Origin: Mycoplana rhizolycopersici
Lineage (GTDB): Bacteria > Pseudomonadota > Alphaproteobacteria > Rhizobiales > Rhizobiaceae
DNA length: 64,000 nt
Assembly (NCBI RefSeq): GCF_013378445.1
Contig: NZ_JABXYK010000002.1
Coordinates: 186,001 to 250,000 of the forward strand
Direction: 5' to 3'
The position numbers and the translations under genes were made by a program. Shown piece after piece: positions 9,312 to 18,040 of the stretch. The notes beneath the pieces were generated by a model that worked only from the letters and a program-made list of their open reading frames with translations, made no database searches and had not been told where the DNA came from. Position 1 is the stretch's first letter. Every line of letters starts with the position of its first letter.

Positions 9312-10223
9312 ATGTCGATGACCAAGGCCAATCTCCCCGTCCTTTCGCCGCTGCTGATCGAGGATCAGGTGCGTGCCGCACTTTCCGAGGATCTCGGCCG
9401 CGCCGGCGACATCACCAGCCAGGCGACCATCGCCCCGCAGATGACCGCAAGGGCCGAGCTGAACGTGCGCGAGAGCGGTGTCGTCTGCGGCATGGATCTC
9501 GCCGCCACCGCCTTCCGGCTGATGGATCCGGCAATCGTGTTTACGGCCTTCGTCAGCGATGGCGATCGCGTCGAGCCCGATACGGTTCTCGCGCGGGTGT
9601 CGGGGCCCGCGCGTGCGGTGCTGTCGGCCGAACGCGTGGCCCTGAACTTCCTCATGCATCTTTCCGGCGTTGCCAGCTACACCGCAGCCTTCGCCGACGC
9701 GATCGCAGGGACCCGCGCGAAGGTCTGCTGCACGCGCAAGACGCTTCCGGGCCTTCGGGCGCTTGAGAAATATGCCGTGCGCATGGGCGGCGGGTCGTCG
9801 CACCGTTTCGGCCTCGATGATGCGATCCTGATCAAGGATAACCACATTGCCGTCTCCGCCGGCGTGGCCGGTGCCATACACGCCGCACGCGCCTTCGCCG
9901 GCCATCTCGTCAAGATCGAAGTGGAAGTGTCGACGCTGGAGGAACTGGAGGAGGCGCTGGAAGCCGCCCCCGACGTGATCCTGCTCGACAACATGGGGCC
10001 GGAACTGCTGCGCCGCGCAGTCGAGATCAGCCGCGATTGCGCCGGCCTTTCGGACGCGGACTATCCGGCCGATCCGCGGCGGGTGAAGCTGGAGGCCTCC
10101 GGCAACGTCAACATAAAGACGATCCGGGCGATCGCTGAGACGGGCGTCGACTATATCTCCACTTCGAAGATCACCATGGCCGCCCCCACACTCGATATCG
10201 GGCTTGATATCGCTGTCGGATAA
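9312..10223 (+). CDS. nadC: Quinolinate phosphoribosyltransferase NadC
   Basis: A 303-residue carboxylating nicotinate-nucleotide pyrophosphorylase that converts quinolinate and PRPP to nicotinate mononucleotide. Signatures include the TRKTLPGLRALEKYAVRMGG segment (about residues 139-158), the DAILIKDNHI strand, the EVEVSTLEELEEAL region and the C-terminal glycine-rich phosphate-binding loop (EASGNVN). AAGGAAAC precedes the start, 25 nt after nadB. It completes the aspartate-to-NaMN route encoded here. Confidence 0.97.
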   Translation: MSMTKANLPVLSPLLIEDQVRAALSEDLGRAGDITSQATIAPQMTARAELNVRESGVVCGMDLAATAFRLMDPAIVFTAFVSDGDRVEPDTVLARVSGPARAVLSAERVALNFLMHLSGVASYTAAFADAIAGTRAKVCCTRKTLPGLRALEKYAVRMGGGSSHRFGLDDAILIKDNHIAVSAGVAGAIHAARAFAGHLVKIEVEVSTLEELEEALEAAPDVILLDNMGPELLRRAVEISRDCAGLSDADYPADPRRVKLEASGNVNIKTIRAIAETGVDYISTSKITMAAPTLDIGLDIAVG

Positions 10224-10303
10224 CGCTTTTCGCCGGTTTTCGGAACACGCGCCGCACGGGAGAGTTGACGTCCTGACACCACTTAGGAAGGGAAGGACGT
10301 TCG

Positions 10304-10816
10304 ATGATCCGCAAAATCTGGCTTTCCTTGGCGGCTGCAGCACTTGTTGCAAATGTCGCCACCGCTCAGGACAGCAATACGGCGCAGGCCGATTTCCTTG
10401 GGCTCGGCGGCAGCGAGAGCGGCCGGGCGACGATGACGGAGGGCGCAGGCGGCGTGCTGTTCGAGATCGAGGTATCCGGCCTGCCGCCGCGCAAATGGGT
10501 GGCGCTGCACATTCACGAAACGGGCGCCTGCGATCCGACCTCGTCGCACGAATCCGCAGGCGGCCACTTCAATCCGGACGAGAAGGAGCACGGCTTCCTC
10601 GCCGCGAACGGTCCGCATGCCGGCGACATGCCCAACCAGTACGTCGGCGACGACGGCGTGATGCGCGCCCAGGTCTTCAACGGCATGGTGACGCTGAAGG
10701 AGGGAGACCGCAGCATCCGCGGCCGCGCCATCGTCGTCCATGCCGGCTTCGACGACTATCGCACCGGCCCCGCCGGCGGCGCCGGAGACCGTCTGGCCTG
10801 TGCAGTGATCCAGTAG
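10304..10816 (+). CDS. sodC: Periplasmic Cu/Zn superoxide dismutase
   Basis: A 170-residue secreted enzyme that dismutates superoxide. An N-terminal signal peptide (MIRKIWLSLAAAALVANVATAQ) is followed by the SodC fold: ALHIHETG holds two copper ligands, GGHFNP the bridging histidine region, and the C-terminal RAIVVHAGFDDY then GGAGDRLACAVI holds the last copper ligand, catalytic arginine and disulfide cysteine. AGGGAAGGA precedes the ATG. Length and motif order match bacterial SodC. It is 80 nt after nadC, so it may have its own promoter. Confidence 0.95.
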   Translation: MIRKIWLSLAAAALVANVATAQDSNTAQADFLGLGGSESGRATMTEGAGGVLFEIEVSGLPPRKWVALHIHETGACDPTSSHESAGGHFNPDEKEHGFLAANGPHAGDMPNQYVGDDGVMRAQVFNGMVTLKEGDRSIRGRAIVVHAGFDDYRTGPAGGAGDRLACAVIQ

Positions 10817-11045
10817 ATCAATCCCTGAGTGCCAGCCTTGCAGGAGGCATGCCGGCGAAGCCTGTCGGCGTGTCTATTGATTGGAGGATGTGCCGCCAAC
10901 AGTCCGATTTCGGAACTGGAGTTGTTGCAGGGCTCCCCGCTTTCGAGTTGAAATTTGGCGGTCCGATCAACCGTTGACGGTGGGCGGAACAGCCAATACA
11001 GTTTGCGTTCAGGCTGCAATTTCTAGTCGCATGGACAAGGGGCGC

Positions 11046-13265
11046 ATGGCTTTAATCAAGGGGACGGACAAGGCAGACATACTGTCGGGGACCAAAGCCA
11101 ATGACAGCATCCGCGGCAAGGGTGGAGACGACGTGCTGAATGGCGGCGACGGCGACGACGACCTTCGTGGCGGCCGCGGCAACGATATCCTGAACGGCGG
11201 CCGCGGCGACGATACGCTCGTCGGTGACCAGGGTGATGATACGCTGAAGGGCGGCGCGGGCGACGACGTATACTTTATAGAGCGGGGTCGGGTCACGATC
11301 GTCGATTTCAGCGGCAGCGACCGGCTCATCATGAGCCTGGCCGAAAACCTGACGGTGCTGTCGCCGAACGAGACCACCACGCTTGCGAACGGCACGACCT
11401 TCAAGGGTATCGAAAGCCTGAACGTTAGTGTTGACGGCACCGCCGACCGCGAGATCGTCACCAATTCCGGTAATGACTACGTCAGGTTCGGTAGGCCGCG
11501 TGAATTCGACGAGGACCCCGTCGCTCCTCCAATTGAGGCCAAGGGGACAACCTATACAGTCGACCTCGGCGCGGGCGACGACTTCTTCTTCAGTTCCTAC
11601 AGCAATTCCAGCCATGTCATCGACGGCGGCGGCGGTCTCGATCGGGCCGAGTTGGACTTTTTCTATGCCGAGTCCGCGCTCACCATCTCGCTTGCGGAAA
11701 AGGCTCCGGACGTCACATCGCCGGTGAGGCTGACGAACTTCGAAAGCCTCGACGTCATCGGCGGTTCAGGAGACGATACCTTTGTCGGTGGCGTGCTGTC
11801 GGACAGCCTCGCCGGCGGCGACGGCGACGATGTACTCGACGGCCGTGGGGGTGACGACTTTCTCCACGGGGACGGAGGCAACGATACGCTGGACGGGGGT
11901 AGCGGAAACGACTGGCTCTACGGGGGCGGCGGCGACGATACGCTGGCCGGCGGTGGCGGTGACGACCGGCTCGCCGGCAACGACGGGAGCGACACGATCC
12001 GGGGCGGCGCGGGCGACGACGAGATATATGGCGGTCGCAACCGCGCCGATCTCATCCGTGCCGGCGGCGGCCCCGACAGGCTCTACGGCGATGACGGAGA
12101 CGACTACATCTCCGCCACCAGTGGCGACAGCGCCGACGGCGGGGCGGATATCGATCGCCTGTTCTTTACTGCCGAAGGCGACACGACATTCACGTTTACG
12201 ACCGGCACCGCCTTGATCGATGCCGACACAACGGTCGCCAATTTCGAGGAGCTCTCCTGGGCCGGCGGGTCGGGGGCGGACGTAGTAACGGGCGGTGCGC
12301 GTTCTGACTTCCTGGAGGGTAACGATGGTAACGACACGCTGAAAGGCGGCCGCGGCGACGACATGCTGGCCGACGGTCGCGGCGACGACCGGCTCTCCGG
12401 TGGTGTAGGCGACGACGTCCTCGTGCGCGCCGCCGAGTATTCCGACCGCGACGGCAGTTGGACCGGCACCGACGTGTTCGACGGCGGCGCTGGTACTGAT
12501 ACGGTGCGTTTCGGCACCTTCGGCCTGTCCTATCACTATACCGGCCACCCGGAGGGCCCCACGGATTCCATGGAGGATCTGTTGGAGCTCTACAGCCTGC
12601 GCGATGTCCGCCAGTCCACGACCATCGACCTCGCCGCCCAGAGCAAGAATGCTGGCCTCGCCGAGGGGCTTACGCTCAAGAGCATCGAGATCATCTACGG
12701 TGCGGGCGCCAAGGACGACCTGCGGGGAGCCGATGGCGCCGATACGCTTCGCGGTCGTGGCGGCGACGACCGGCTCTATGGACGCGCCGGCAATGACAGG
12801 CTTGACGGAGGCAGCGGAAGCGACCGGCTCGACGGAGGCAGCGGAGGCGACCGGCTCGACGGAGGCGGCGGCAGCGATCGGCTGGATGGCGGTAAGGGCA
12901 ATGATACGCTGACGGGCGGGCTCGGCGCCGATGATCTCCACGGCGGCACGGGCGCGGACGTGTTCGTCTTCGCCTCGATCGAGGAATCGACGTCCGGAAA
13001 TTCCGGCCGCGACACGATCTTCGGCTTCGGCGGCGCGGACAGGATCGACCTGTCGGCCATCGACGCCAGCAGGAAGAGCAAGGGCGATCAGGCATTCACG
13101 TTCATCGGCGCGGAGCAGTTCTCCAAGCAGGCCGGTGAACTGCGCTACGACAAGGGCAAGTCCGGTATCTATATCCGTGCGGACGTGGATGGGGACGGCA
13201 AGTCGGATTTCTCTATCAAGCTTGACGGAGTTCATTCTCTTGTGAAGGGCGACTTCATCCTGTGA
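11046..13265 (+). CDS. Secreted RTX (calcium-binding repeat) protein
   Basis: A 739-residue acidic, Gly/Asp-rich protein. Four or more blocks of RTX nonapeptides (GGxGxDxLx; for example around residues 10-80, 245-350, 415-455 and 560-635) would fold as calcium-filled beta-rolls. The last ~100 residues (ADVFVFASIEEST, then FGGADRIDLSAID, ending VKGDFIL) resemble the serralysin C-terminal domain used as a type I secretion signal. There is no N-terminal signal peptide and no recognisable protease, lipase or adenylate cyclase domain. Start at 11046 is uncertain (also 11031). A surface-associated or matrix role is inference; no type I exporter is in the window. Confidence 0.85.
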   Translation: MALIKGTDKADILSGTKANDSIRGKGGDDVLNGGDGDDDLRGGRGNDILNGGRGDDTLVGDQGDDTLKGGAGDDVYFIERGRVTIVDFSGSDRLIMSLAENLTVLSPNETTTLANGTTFKGIESLNVSVDGTADREIVTNSGNDYVRFGRPREFDEDPVAPPIEAKGTTYTVDLGAGDDFFFSSYSNSSHVIDGGGGLDRAELDFFYAESALTISLAEKAPDVTSPVRLTNFESLDVIGGSGDDTFVGGVLSDSLAGGDGDDVLDGRGGDDFLHGDGGNDTLDGGSGNDWLYGGGGDDTLAGGGGDDRLAGNDGSDTIRGGAGDDEIYGGRNRADLIRAGGGPDRLYGDDGDDYISATSGDSADGGADIDRLFFTAEGDTTFTFTTGTALIDADTTVANFEELSWAGGSGADVVTGGARSDFLEGNDGNDTLKGGRGDDMLADGRGDDRLSGGVGDDVLVRAAEYSDRDGSWTGTDVFDGGAGTDTVRFGTFGLSYHYTGHPEGPTDSMEDLLELYSLRDVRQSTTIDLAAQSKNAGLAEGLTLKSIEIIYGAGAKDDLRGADGADTLRGRGGDDRLYGRAGNDRLDGGSGSDRLDGGSGGDRLDGGGGSDRLDGGKGNDTLTGGLGADDLHGGTGADVFVFASIEESTSGNSGRDTIFGFGGADRIDLSAIDASRKSKGDQAFTFIGAEQFSKQAGELRYDKGKSGIYIRADVDGDGKSDFSIKLDGVHSLVKGDFIL
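12801..12881 (+). repeat. Three tandem 27-bp repeats inside the RTX gene
   Basis: Units 12801-12827, 12828-12854 and 12855-12881 encode LDGGSGSDR, LDGGSGGDR and LDGGGGSDR and differ at only a few bases, unlike other RTX units in the gene, which have diverged. This indicates recent expansion by slippage or unequal exchange. Confidence 0.8.
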
Positions 13266-13320
13266 GGCTTCGCGCGACCACCCCGGCCGTGTTGCGCATC
13301 GGCTCCCGGTGATTTGCCGT

Positions 13321-14289
13321 TCAGCGCCCGCCGACCTTGAGGCCGGGTGCGGGCCGCTCTTCAAGGATCTGTCTGCGGAAGCGGAACAGGGCGGCGGGGC
13401 GACCGCCGGTGGCGGCGGTGGCGCCGCCAGTGGGTTCGACCAGTTCGGCTCCCTCGACCAGGCGGCGAAAATTCTGCTTGTGCAGATGCCGTCCGGAAAT
13501 TGCCTCCACCGTCGCCTGCAATTCCGTCAGCGTGAACTCCACCGGCATGAGCTCGAAGATCACCGGCCGGTATTTCAGTTTTCCCCGAAGCCGCGCGACC
13601 GCAGTGGCGAGGATGCGGCGGTGGTCGTGGCGCATGGCGAGGCCGACTGCGGGCTTGCCGGCGGCGGTCCAGCCGTCGGTCACCGCCTCGCCGGCAAGGC
13701 CCGCCTCGTAGAGCAGTTCATAGCGCTCCAGGACGCGTTCCTCGTCCCAGGGGAAGTCGTCGAGGCCGAAGGCGAGGCGAAGCCGCGCCCTGCGGCCAGG
13801 GAGTGACTTGCTGTCGCCACCGGGCGCTTCCGCCCACGCGCTGAGCGTTGGGATGATCGTCTGGTCCAGCAACGCGGGCCGGCCGCTTCGCCAGTCCTCC
13901 CATGGCAGGAAGGCATACCAGTCGCGCCAGCGCGCGCCGACCGCCTCCAGCCGTTCCGTCGCCTCCGCATCCATGCGCGTCAGCCCGAGATAGCCGACGG
14001 AAACCATGTGCGTCGCAGCCTCGTTCGGGGCCTTCTGCCGCCCGCGGTCGCCAAAGGTGTAGAGCTGTTCGATATAGCCGAGCTTCAGTGCCGTCTGCGC
14101 CTCGACGCTGGCGCGAAGGCTCGTTTCGAACGTGCGGTGCCGTGTCGGGTCGAACGGGCCAAAGGGAAGGGCATCGCGCGCGCCCTCTCTGCCGCCGACC
14201 GCCAGAATGGCCGGCCCGCGGTTGTAGATCGCCACCACCACCGCATTCAGGCCGATTTCGACCGGTGGCGAGGGCGCGGGTACGATCAT
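13321..14289 (-). CDS. nadQ: NadQ-type transcriptional repressor of NAD synthesis
   Basis: A 322-residue protein of the COG4111/NadQ family, named as the NAD-biosynthesis regulator of Alphaproteobacteria and Bordetella. Residues ~1-150 look Nudix-like (GLNAVVVAIYNRGPAILAV) but lack an intact GX5EX7REUXEEXGU catalytic box, as expected for a domain that senses rather than cleaves a nucleotide. Residues ~215-310 (PVIFELMPVEFTLTELQATVEAISG, then HKQNFRRLVE) form the winged-helix DNA-binding part, with the layout also seen in NrtR. It is last in a four-gene operon and overlaps the phosphatase stop by 4 nt. Target: probably the dyad at 6320-6334. Confidence 0.85.
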   Translation of the reverse strand: MIVPAPSPPVEIGLNAVVVAIYNRGPAILAVGGREGARDALPFGPFDPTRHRTFETSLRASVEAQTALKLGYIEQLYTFGDRGRQKAPNEAATHMVSVGYLGLTRMDAEATERLEAVGARWRDWYAFLPWEDWRSGRPALLDQTIIPTLSAWAEAPGGDSKSLPGRRARLRLAFGLDDFPWDEERVLERYELLYEAGLAGEAVTDGWTAAGKPAVGLAMRHDHRRILATAVARLRGKLKYRPVIFELMPVEFTLTELQATVEAISGRHLHKQNFRRLVEGAELVEPTGGATAATGGRPAALFRFRRQILEERPAPGLKVGGR

Positions 14290-14837
14290 GGCGCGGTCCG
14301 CTCTGGCGAACTTGCCAAAACAGGCCTGATGCTGAAGGAAAAGGGCTGGTCACCTGCATAGTCCGCGCCGCGACCGATCTTCTCGACGGCCCGCACCAGC
14401 CTTCCGCCGCGCGAAAGCAGGTGATCGCCGATCGCAACGATCCGGCTGTTGGGCGTCGCCTGCCGCGAACCCTGCCGCATACGAAGCGCCAGCTCGTCCT
14501 CGTCCTGGCCCGGCTCCACGGCAAGAGTTGCGATCAATGCTGCGGCAGGCGAGCGGGAAACCCCCATCATGCAATGCACCAGAAGGGGTGCTGTACGGTC
14601 CCAGGCGCGGGCAAAGGCAATCACCGCCTCCACATGCGCCTCCTGCGGCGCGACCAGCGCACCCGTTCCGGCAAAGGTGATGTCGTTGACGCCGAGAAGA
14701 AGGTGACGGGCAGGATCGATCACCGCAGGGCGATGAAAACCCTGCTTCGGCGCCACCAGGCTGATCATCTCCCGGCAGCGGTTGCGCACGGCCATCTCGG
14801 CGATCCGCGAAAGCGGTGCGACGACGATCGAGCTCAT
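14286..14837 (-). CDS. Tyrosine/dual-specificity protein phosphatase
   Basis: A 183-residue cytoplasmic phosphatase. VHCMMGVSRSPAAAL near residue 88 is the HCxxGxSRS P-loop with the nucleophilic cysteine; the conserved aspartate loop is probably around residues 50-60 (LLLGVNDI). Rhizobial homologues are annotated as protein tyrosine phosphatases; the substrate is unknown. Both ends overlap neighbours by ATGA, so it is made together with the HD hydrolase and nadQ. Confidence 0.85.
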   Translation of the reverse strand: MSSIVVAPLSRIAEMAVRNRCREMISLVAPKQGFHRPAVIDPARHLLLGVNDITFAGTGALVAPQEAHVEAVIAFARAWDRTAPLLVHCMMGVSRSPAAALIATLAVEPGQDEDELALRMRQGSRQATPNSRIVAIGDHLLSRGGRLVRAVEKIGRGADYAGDQPFSFSIRPVLASSPERTAP

Positions 14838-15466
14838 GCCCGAAGCTCCCGTGCGCCTGCCCGTTCCGCTTCCAGTGCCTCGAAGCGCTCGGCAAACAGC
14901 CGCTGCGCCTCCACGGCCGGCACCGGAGCGATCATCAGCATTTCGACGGTGATGCCGCGTGGCTCGCCGAAGAATTTTGCAGCTTCCGTGCGGGAAAAGC
15001 CGGCAAGCTCCGTGGCCTCGAAGAAGGCGGCGATGCGATCGGCCTTCTTGATCTTGTCCTTCAGCGACCGCGGCGTTTCTGCCGGCAGGCCGAAGCGCAG
15101 TTGCACCGCCGCCTCGAGTCGCTTCTCAACCGTCTTGTAGCCGCCGCCGACGACCGCCTTGAAGGGGGAAATCATGTCGCCGATTACGTATTCGGGCGCG
15201 TCGTGCAGCAGCGCCATCAGGCATTCCTCAGGCCCGCAGCGGTTCTGCTGGCGGAAGATGGTTTCGACGATCAGGGAGTGCTGGGCAACCGAAAAGGCGT
15301 GATCGCCCGACGTCTGCCCGTTCCAGCGCGCGACGCGGGCGAGCCCGTGGGCGATATCGGACAGTTCGACGTCGAGCGGCGAGGGGTTGAGCAGATCGAG
15401 CCTGCGCCCCGAAAGCATCCGCTGCCAGGCCCGGGCCTCGGTCTTCGGCCGCGCCATGCCGCTCAT
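14834..15466 (-). CDS. HD-domain phosphohydrolase (YfbR-like)
   Basis: A 210-residue HD-superfamily protein. Metal-binding residues are seen in HAFSVAQHS, LLHDAPEYVIGDMISPFK and KKADRIAAFFEA, the order found in YfbR-type 5'-deoxynucleotidases and related HD hydrolases. It may act on nucleoside monophosphates, which would fit an operon with a NAD regulator, but this is inference. Start at 15466 is chosen because it overlaps the ygfZ stop by ATGA; a longer frame to 15514 would run into ygfZ. Confidence 0.82.
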   Translation of the reverse strand: MSGMARPKTEARAWQRMLSGRRLDLLNPSPLDVELSDIAHGLARVARWNGQTSGDHAFSVAQHSLIVETIFRQQNRCGPEECLMALLHDAPEYVIGDMISPFKAVVGGGYKTVEKRLEAAVQLRFGLPAETPRSLKDKIKKADRIAAFFEATELAGFSRTEAAKFFGEPRGITVEMLMIAPVPAVEAQRLFAERFEALEAERAGARELRA

Positions 15467-16311
15467 TGTGGCCGCACCTCGGCGCTGTCTTGCGGAAAAG
15501 CGAGCCCGGTCCATTCCGGCAGGCGCACGCTTATCGCGACGTCGCCGGCAAGGATAGCCGAACCCGCGCGCATGGCGTCGGCGGCGCGGTCGATGCGGAT
15601 GATGGCAAGGCCGTCGCGGCCGGAGACGGTGCCGAGCGTGCCGATCGGCTTGCCTTCGGCGCTGATGGGAGTGCCCGTCGGCGGCAGCGCCGTATCGGCC
15701 TGCACGATCACCGGACGACGCCTTGCCGTGCTGCGGTGCTGCATCCGCGATACGACCTCCTGGCCGACATAGCAGCCCTTGCGGAACGACAGGCCGCCGG
15801 AGAGATCGAGCAAGACGTCGTGCGGAAACGCATCGGAAAGTGGGTAGTCCGGGCCTGATTCGACGATGCCGCAGGCGATTCGCAACGCGTCGTAGGCTGC
15901 CGTCGCCTCGTTGCCGTCACCGCCGGGTGCGCGAAGCACCTGCACGCCGGCCACCGCGAAACGACCGTCGATGACACCTTCGCCATCCTGATCCCAGGAA
16001 ACCGTCGTGCGCGTCTCGTCCAGGGCCGTCAGGGTCACGGCGGCGCGCAGCTTGTACATGGTCAGCCGCTTGACGAGCGCGTCGCGCTGTTCCTGCGTCG
16101 TCTCCAGGATGAAGCCGCCGCCAGGGGCGCGGCTTACGAGGAAGTCGAAAAGGATCTTGCCCTGCGGGGTCAAAAGCGCGCCAGCGCGCGCCTCGCCGGC
16201 CGGCAGGGAGGGCAGGTCGGTCGTGATGAGCCCTTGCAGCAATTCTTCTGCATCGGCGCCGGCGATGGCGATATAGGCGCGTCCGGTGAGCGTTACGGCA
16301 GGCATGGTCAT
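15463..16311 (-). CDS. ygfZ: YgfZ/GcvT-like folate-binding Fe-S assembly protein
   Basis: A 282-residue cytoplasmic protein related to aminomethyltransferase. The hallmark KGCYVGQEV motif lies near residue 188; its cysteine is essential in E. coli YgfZ, which uses tetrahydrofolate to help assemble or repair certain Fe-S enzymes. An ATG at 16311 is preferred; an in-frame TTG lies 6 nt upstream and another ATG 6 nt downstream. First gene of ygfZ-HD-phosphatase-nadQ. NadA is itself an Fe-S enzyme, so the grouping may be meaningful. Confidence 0.9.
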   Translation of the reverse strand: MTMPAVTLTGRAYIAIAGADAEELLQGLITTDLPSLPAGEARAGALLTPQGKILFDFLVSRAPGGGFILETTQEQRDALVKRLTMYKLRAAVTLTALDETRTTVSWDQDGEGVIDGRFAVAGVQVLRAPGGDGNEATAAYDALRIACGIVESGPDYPLSDAFPHDVLLDLSGGLSFRKGCYVGQEVVSRMQHRSTARRRPVIVQADTALPPTGTPISAEGKPIGTLGTVSGRDGLAIIRIDRAADAMRAGSAILAGDVAISVRLPEWTGLAFPQDSAEVRPQ

Positions 16312-16439
16312 GTCCAATGGTCAGGCGGCGCATGGATTGCGCCGGAGGCTGTCTTTGGAAACAGAGGTAGAACGCCGGACCCGGCTGTGCAAGTCCCGCC
16401 GGGCGCCTGCCGGCGGCCGGCGTAAGGGGACGAGGGAAA

Positions 16440-17222
16440 TCAGTCGCCTGCGACGAAGAACTTCCACTGGCCATCCGGCGAAATGCCGGCCCGGTAGAAA
16501 TTGTAGCCGCCGAATTCCTGCATGTCGGCGAAATCGCCCGCAGTCACGATGCGCAGCAGCTCTACCTTTTCCGGCGGCGAAAGCGTGTCCAGCGACTTCT
16601 CCACGAAGTAGGGCCAGACATAGGTCTCGTTCGGCGTGCCGGCATCGACGCGCACGAATCCGGTTGCCAGCACGTCGAGCAGGATGGCGAGGATCTCGAC
16701 CCCTTCCGAATCGCCGGACAGTCCGCGCAGCGTCGTTACCGGATCGCTGTCGCCGTCCACCACCGAGACCTGGGTCTGCGTCGGCCCCTTGCCGAGCAGG
16801 GGGCGCAGCCGTTCGATATCGCCCGATGCCGCTGCCTCGACGATCAGTTCCCGCATGCGCCGGACAGGCTCTGGCACCTTTTCGATGTCATAGAGGACCT
16901 CGACCGGCGTTTCAGGCTGTGTCGCCTGATCTTCTTCGGGAGGTTCTGCCGTGTCCTTCGTTGCCGAATCGCGCCTTATCAGCGGATCGGGCATCGGCAA
17001 TTGAAGCGGTTCGCTCTGTTCGGAGTCCGGTTCGGCCTCGGCCGGCGGCTGCTCGGACGCTGGCTGCTCCGACTGCTCTTGCTGTGGCGGCTGACCGGGA
17101 ATCTGCTGCAATTCGCTGAGTGCGAACGCATTTGTACCGAAGACGCCGGCAACCGCCAGGGAAAGCGAGACGGCGAACACGCTGCCGCGAAGCAGCCTGA
17201 TGCGGTCGGACAAGCTGGGCAT
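16440..17222 (-). CDS. Exported protein of unknown function
   Basis: 260 residues. An N-terminal hydrophobic segment ending around NAFALS (residues ~13-36) looks like a cleavable signal peptide. Then comes a low-complexity Gln/Pro/Glu-rich linker (about 38-100) and a folded acidic domain (about 105-260) ending DGQWKFFVAGD. I do not recognise the domain; similar proteins are known as rhizobial hypothetical proteins. AGGAA precedes the ATG. It sits 17 nt after the small gene at 17240-17518 and probably shares its transcript. Confidence 0.75.
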   Translation of the reverse strand: MPSLSDRIRLLRGSVFAVSLSLAVAGVFGTNAFALSELQQIPGQPPQQEQSEQPASEQPPAEAEPDSEQSEPLQLPMPDPLIRRDSATKDTAEPPEEDQATQPETPVEVLYDIEKVPEPVRRMRELIVEAAASGDIERLRPLLGKGPTQTQVSVVDGDSDPVTTLRGLSGDSEGVEILAILLDVLATGFVRVDAGTPNETYVWPYFVEKSLDTLSPPEKVELLRIVTAGDFADMQEFGGYNFYRAGISPDGQWKFFVAGD

Positions 17223-17239
17223 TTCCTGGTCTTTCCGCT

Positions 17240-17518
17240 TTATTGAAGCGTCCGTTCCGGGGAAAACTCACCGGCAAGCATGCGCTCGCGCAGGGATGTG
17301 AGCATGGCCTCAGCGCCGTCTTCGCCTAGGAGGCGAATCGTTTCGCGCATGGCGAGCGCGATCGCGGCGTCGGCGATGATCTCCGGCTCGATGCCGTCGG
17401 CCATGCCATCCGCCCAGGCTTCGTTCTGGTATTCCAGCGCGGCCTGCATCTTCTCGTGTACGATCATCTCGTCGATATCGTTGAGGCTTGGTTCCATCAT
17501 GTGATCCATGCGAGGCAT
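17240..17518 (-). CDS. Small acidic protein of unknown function
   Basis: 92 residues, no signal peptide, mainly helical and acidic (EYQNEAWADGMADGIEPEII, then AMRETIRLLGEDGAEAML). I do not recognise a domain. Alternative in-frame ATGs lie at codons 4, 7 and 8. It is immediately upstream of the exported protein and likely forms an operon with it. Confidence 0.65.
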   Translation of the reverse strand: MPRMDHMMEPSLNDIDEMIVHEKMQAALEYQNEAWADGMADGIEPEIIADAAIALAMRETIRLLGEDGAEAMLTSLRERMLAGEFSPERTLQ

Positions 17519-17602
17519 CTACTTCTTTACCAGACTGTTAACAAGCTTAGCAGCCTTTTATCAAAACGACACGGGTGCGGCAGAAAAGAGGTTAATTATC
17601 CT

Positions 17603-18040
17603 CTAATTTCCGAATCGCGCGGTAATTTCTGTCGCAAGTGTTGCACCTTCGATACGGTAGCGTTCTTCTGCGACAACTGCCTGATCCGTGCAAGAGGAGT
17701 AGACCGAGGCAAACGAGCGATATCCCCGGTTGAATGCCGCCGTAAGGCGCTCCTTCCTATAAGCTTCGCTTCCCGCCTCCATCGAGATCAGGTCCTCCAT
17801 GGCCTTGCGCCAGCTGTCTTCGCCGTCCTTGAGGCACAGATTGCGCAGGTAGTGGACCGCTCCGAGGATTTCCGACAACCGCTCCAGCCGCCCGTCATAG
17901 AGTGCGGGCTTGTTCTCGGCCGGCGGTGCCGCGGTCTTCGTTGCGGGCGCTGCCGGTGCGGCCGTTTGCGCAGCGGCCGGACAGGCGGCCGCGAGAGTGA
18001 CCAAAAAAACAAGGCGGGCGACAGGCGACATGTGTCTCAC
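17603..18040 (-). CDS. TIGR02301-family exported protein
   Basis: 145 residues. A signal peptide (RLVFLVTLAAACPAAAQ) is followed by an Ala/Pro/Lys linker and a helical domain (YDGRLERLSEILGAVHYLRNLC, then KDGEDSWRKAMEDLI) typical of the alphaproteobacterial TIGR02301 family, whose function is unknown. Two cysteines (in RNLCL and YSSCTD) could form a disulfide. The GTG at 18040 overlaps the Nudix stop as GTGA and fits translational coupling; ATG at 18031 is the alternative. Confidence 0.8.
   Translation of the reverse strand: MRHMSPVARLVFLVTLAAACPAAAQTAAPAAPATKTAAPPAENKPALYDGRLERLSEILGAVHYLRNLCLKDGEDSWRKAMEDLISMEAGSEAYRKERLTAAFNRGYRSFASVYSSCTDQAVVAEERYRIEGATLATEITARFGN

Noticed and set aside
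11046-13265. Regular short repeats that could suggest a CRISPR array
   Set aside because: The repeats are in frame, encode RTX nonapeptides, and have no unique spacers.
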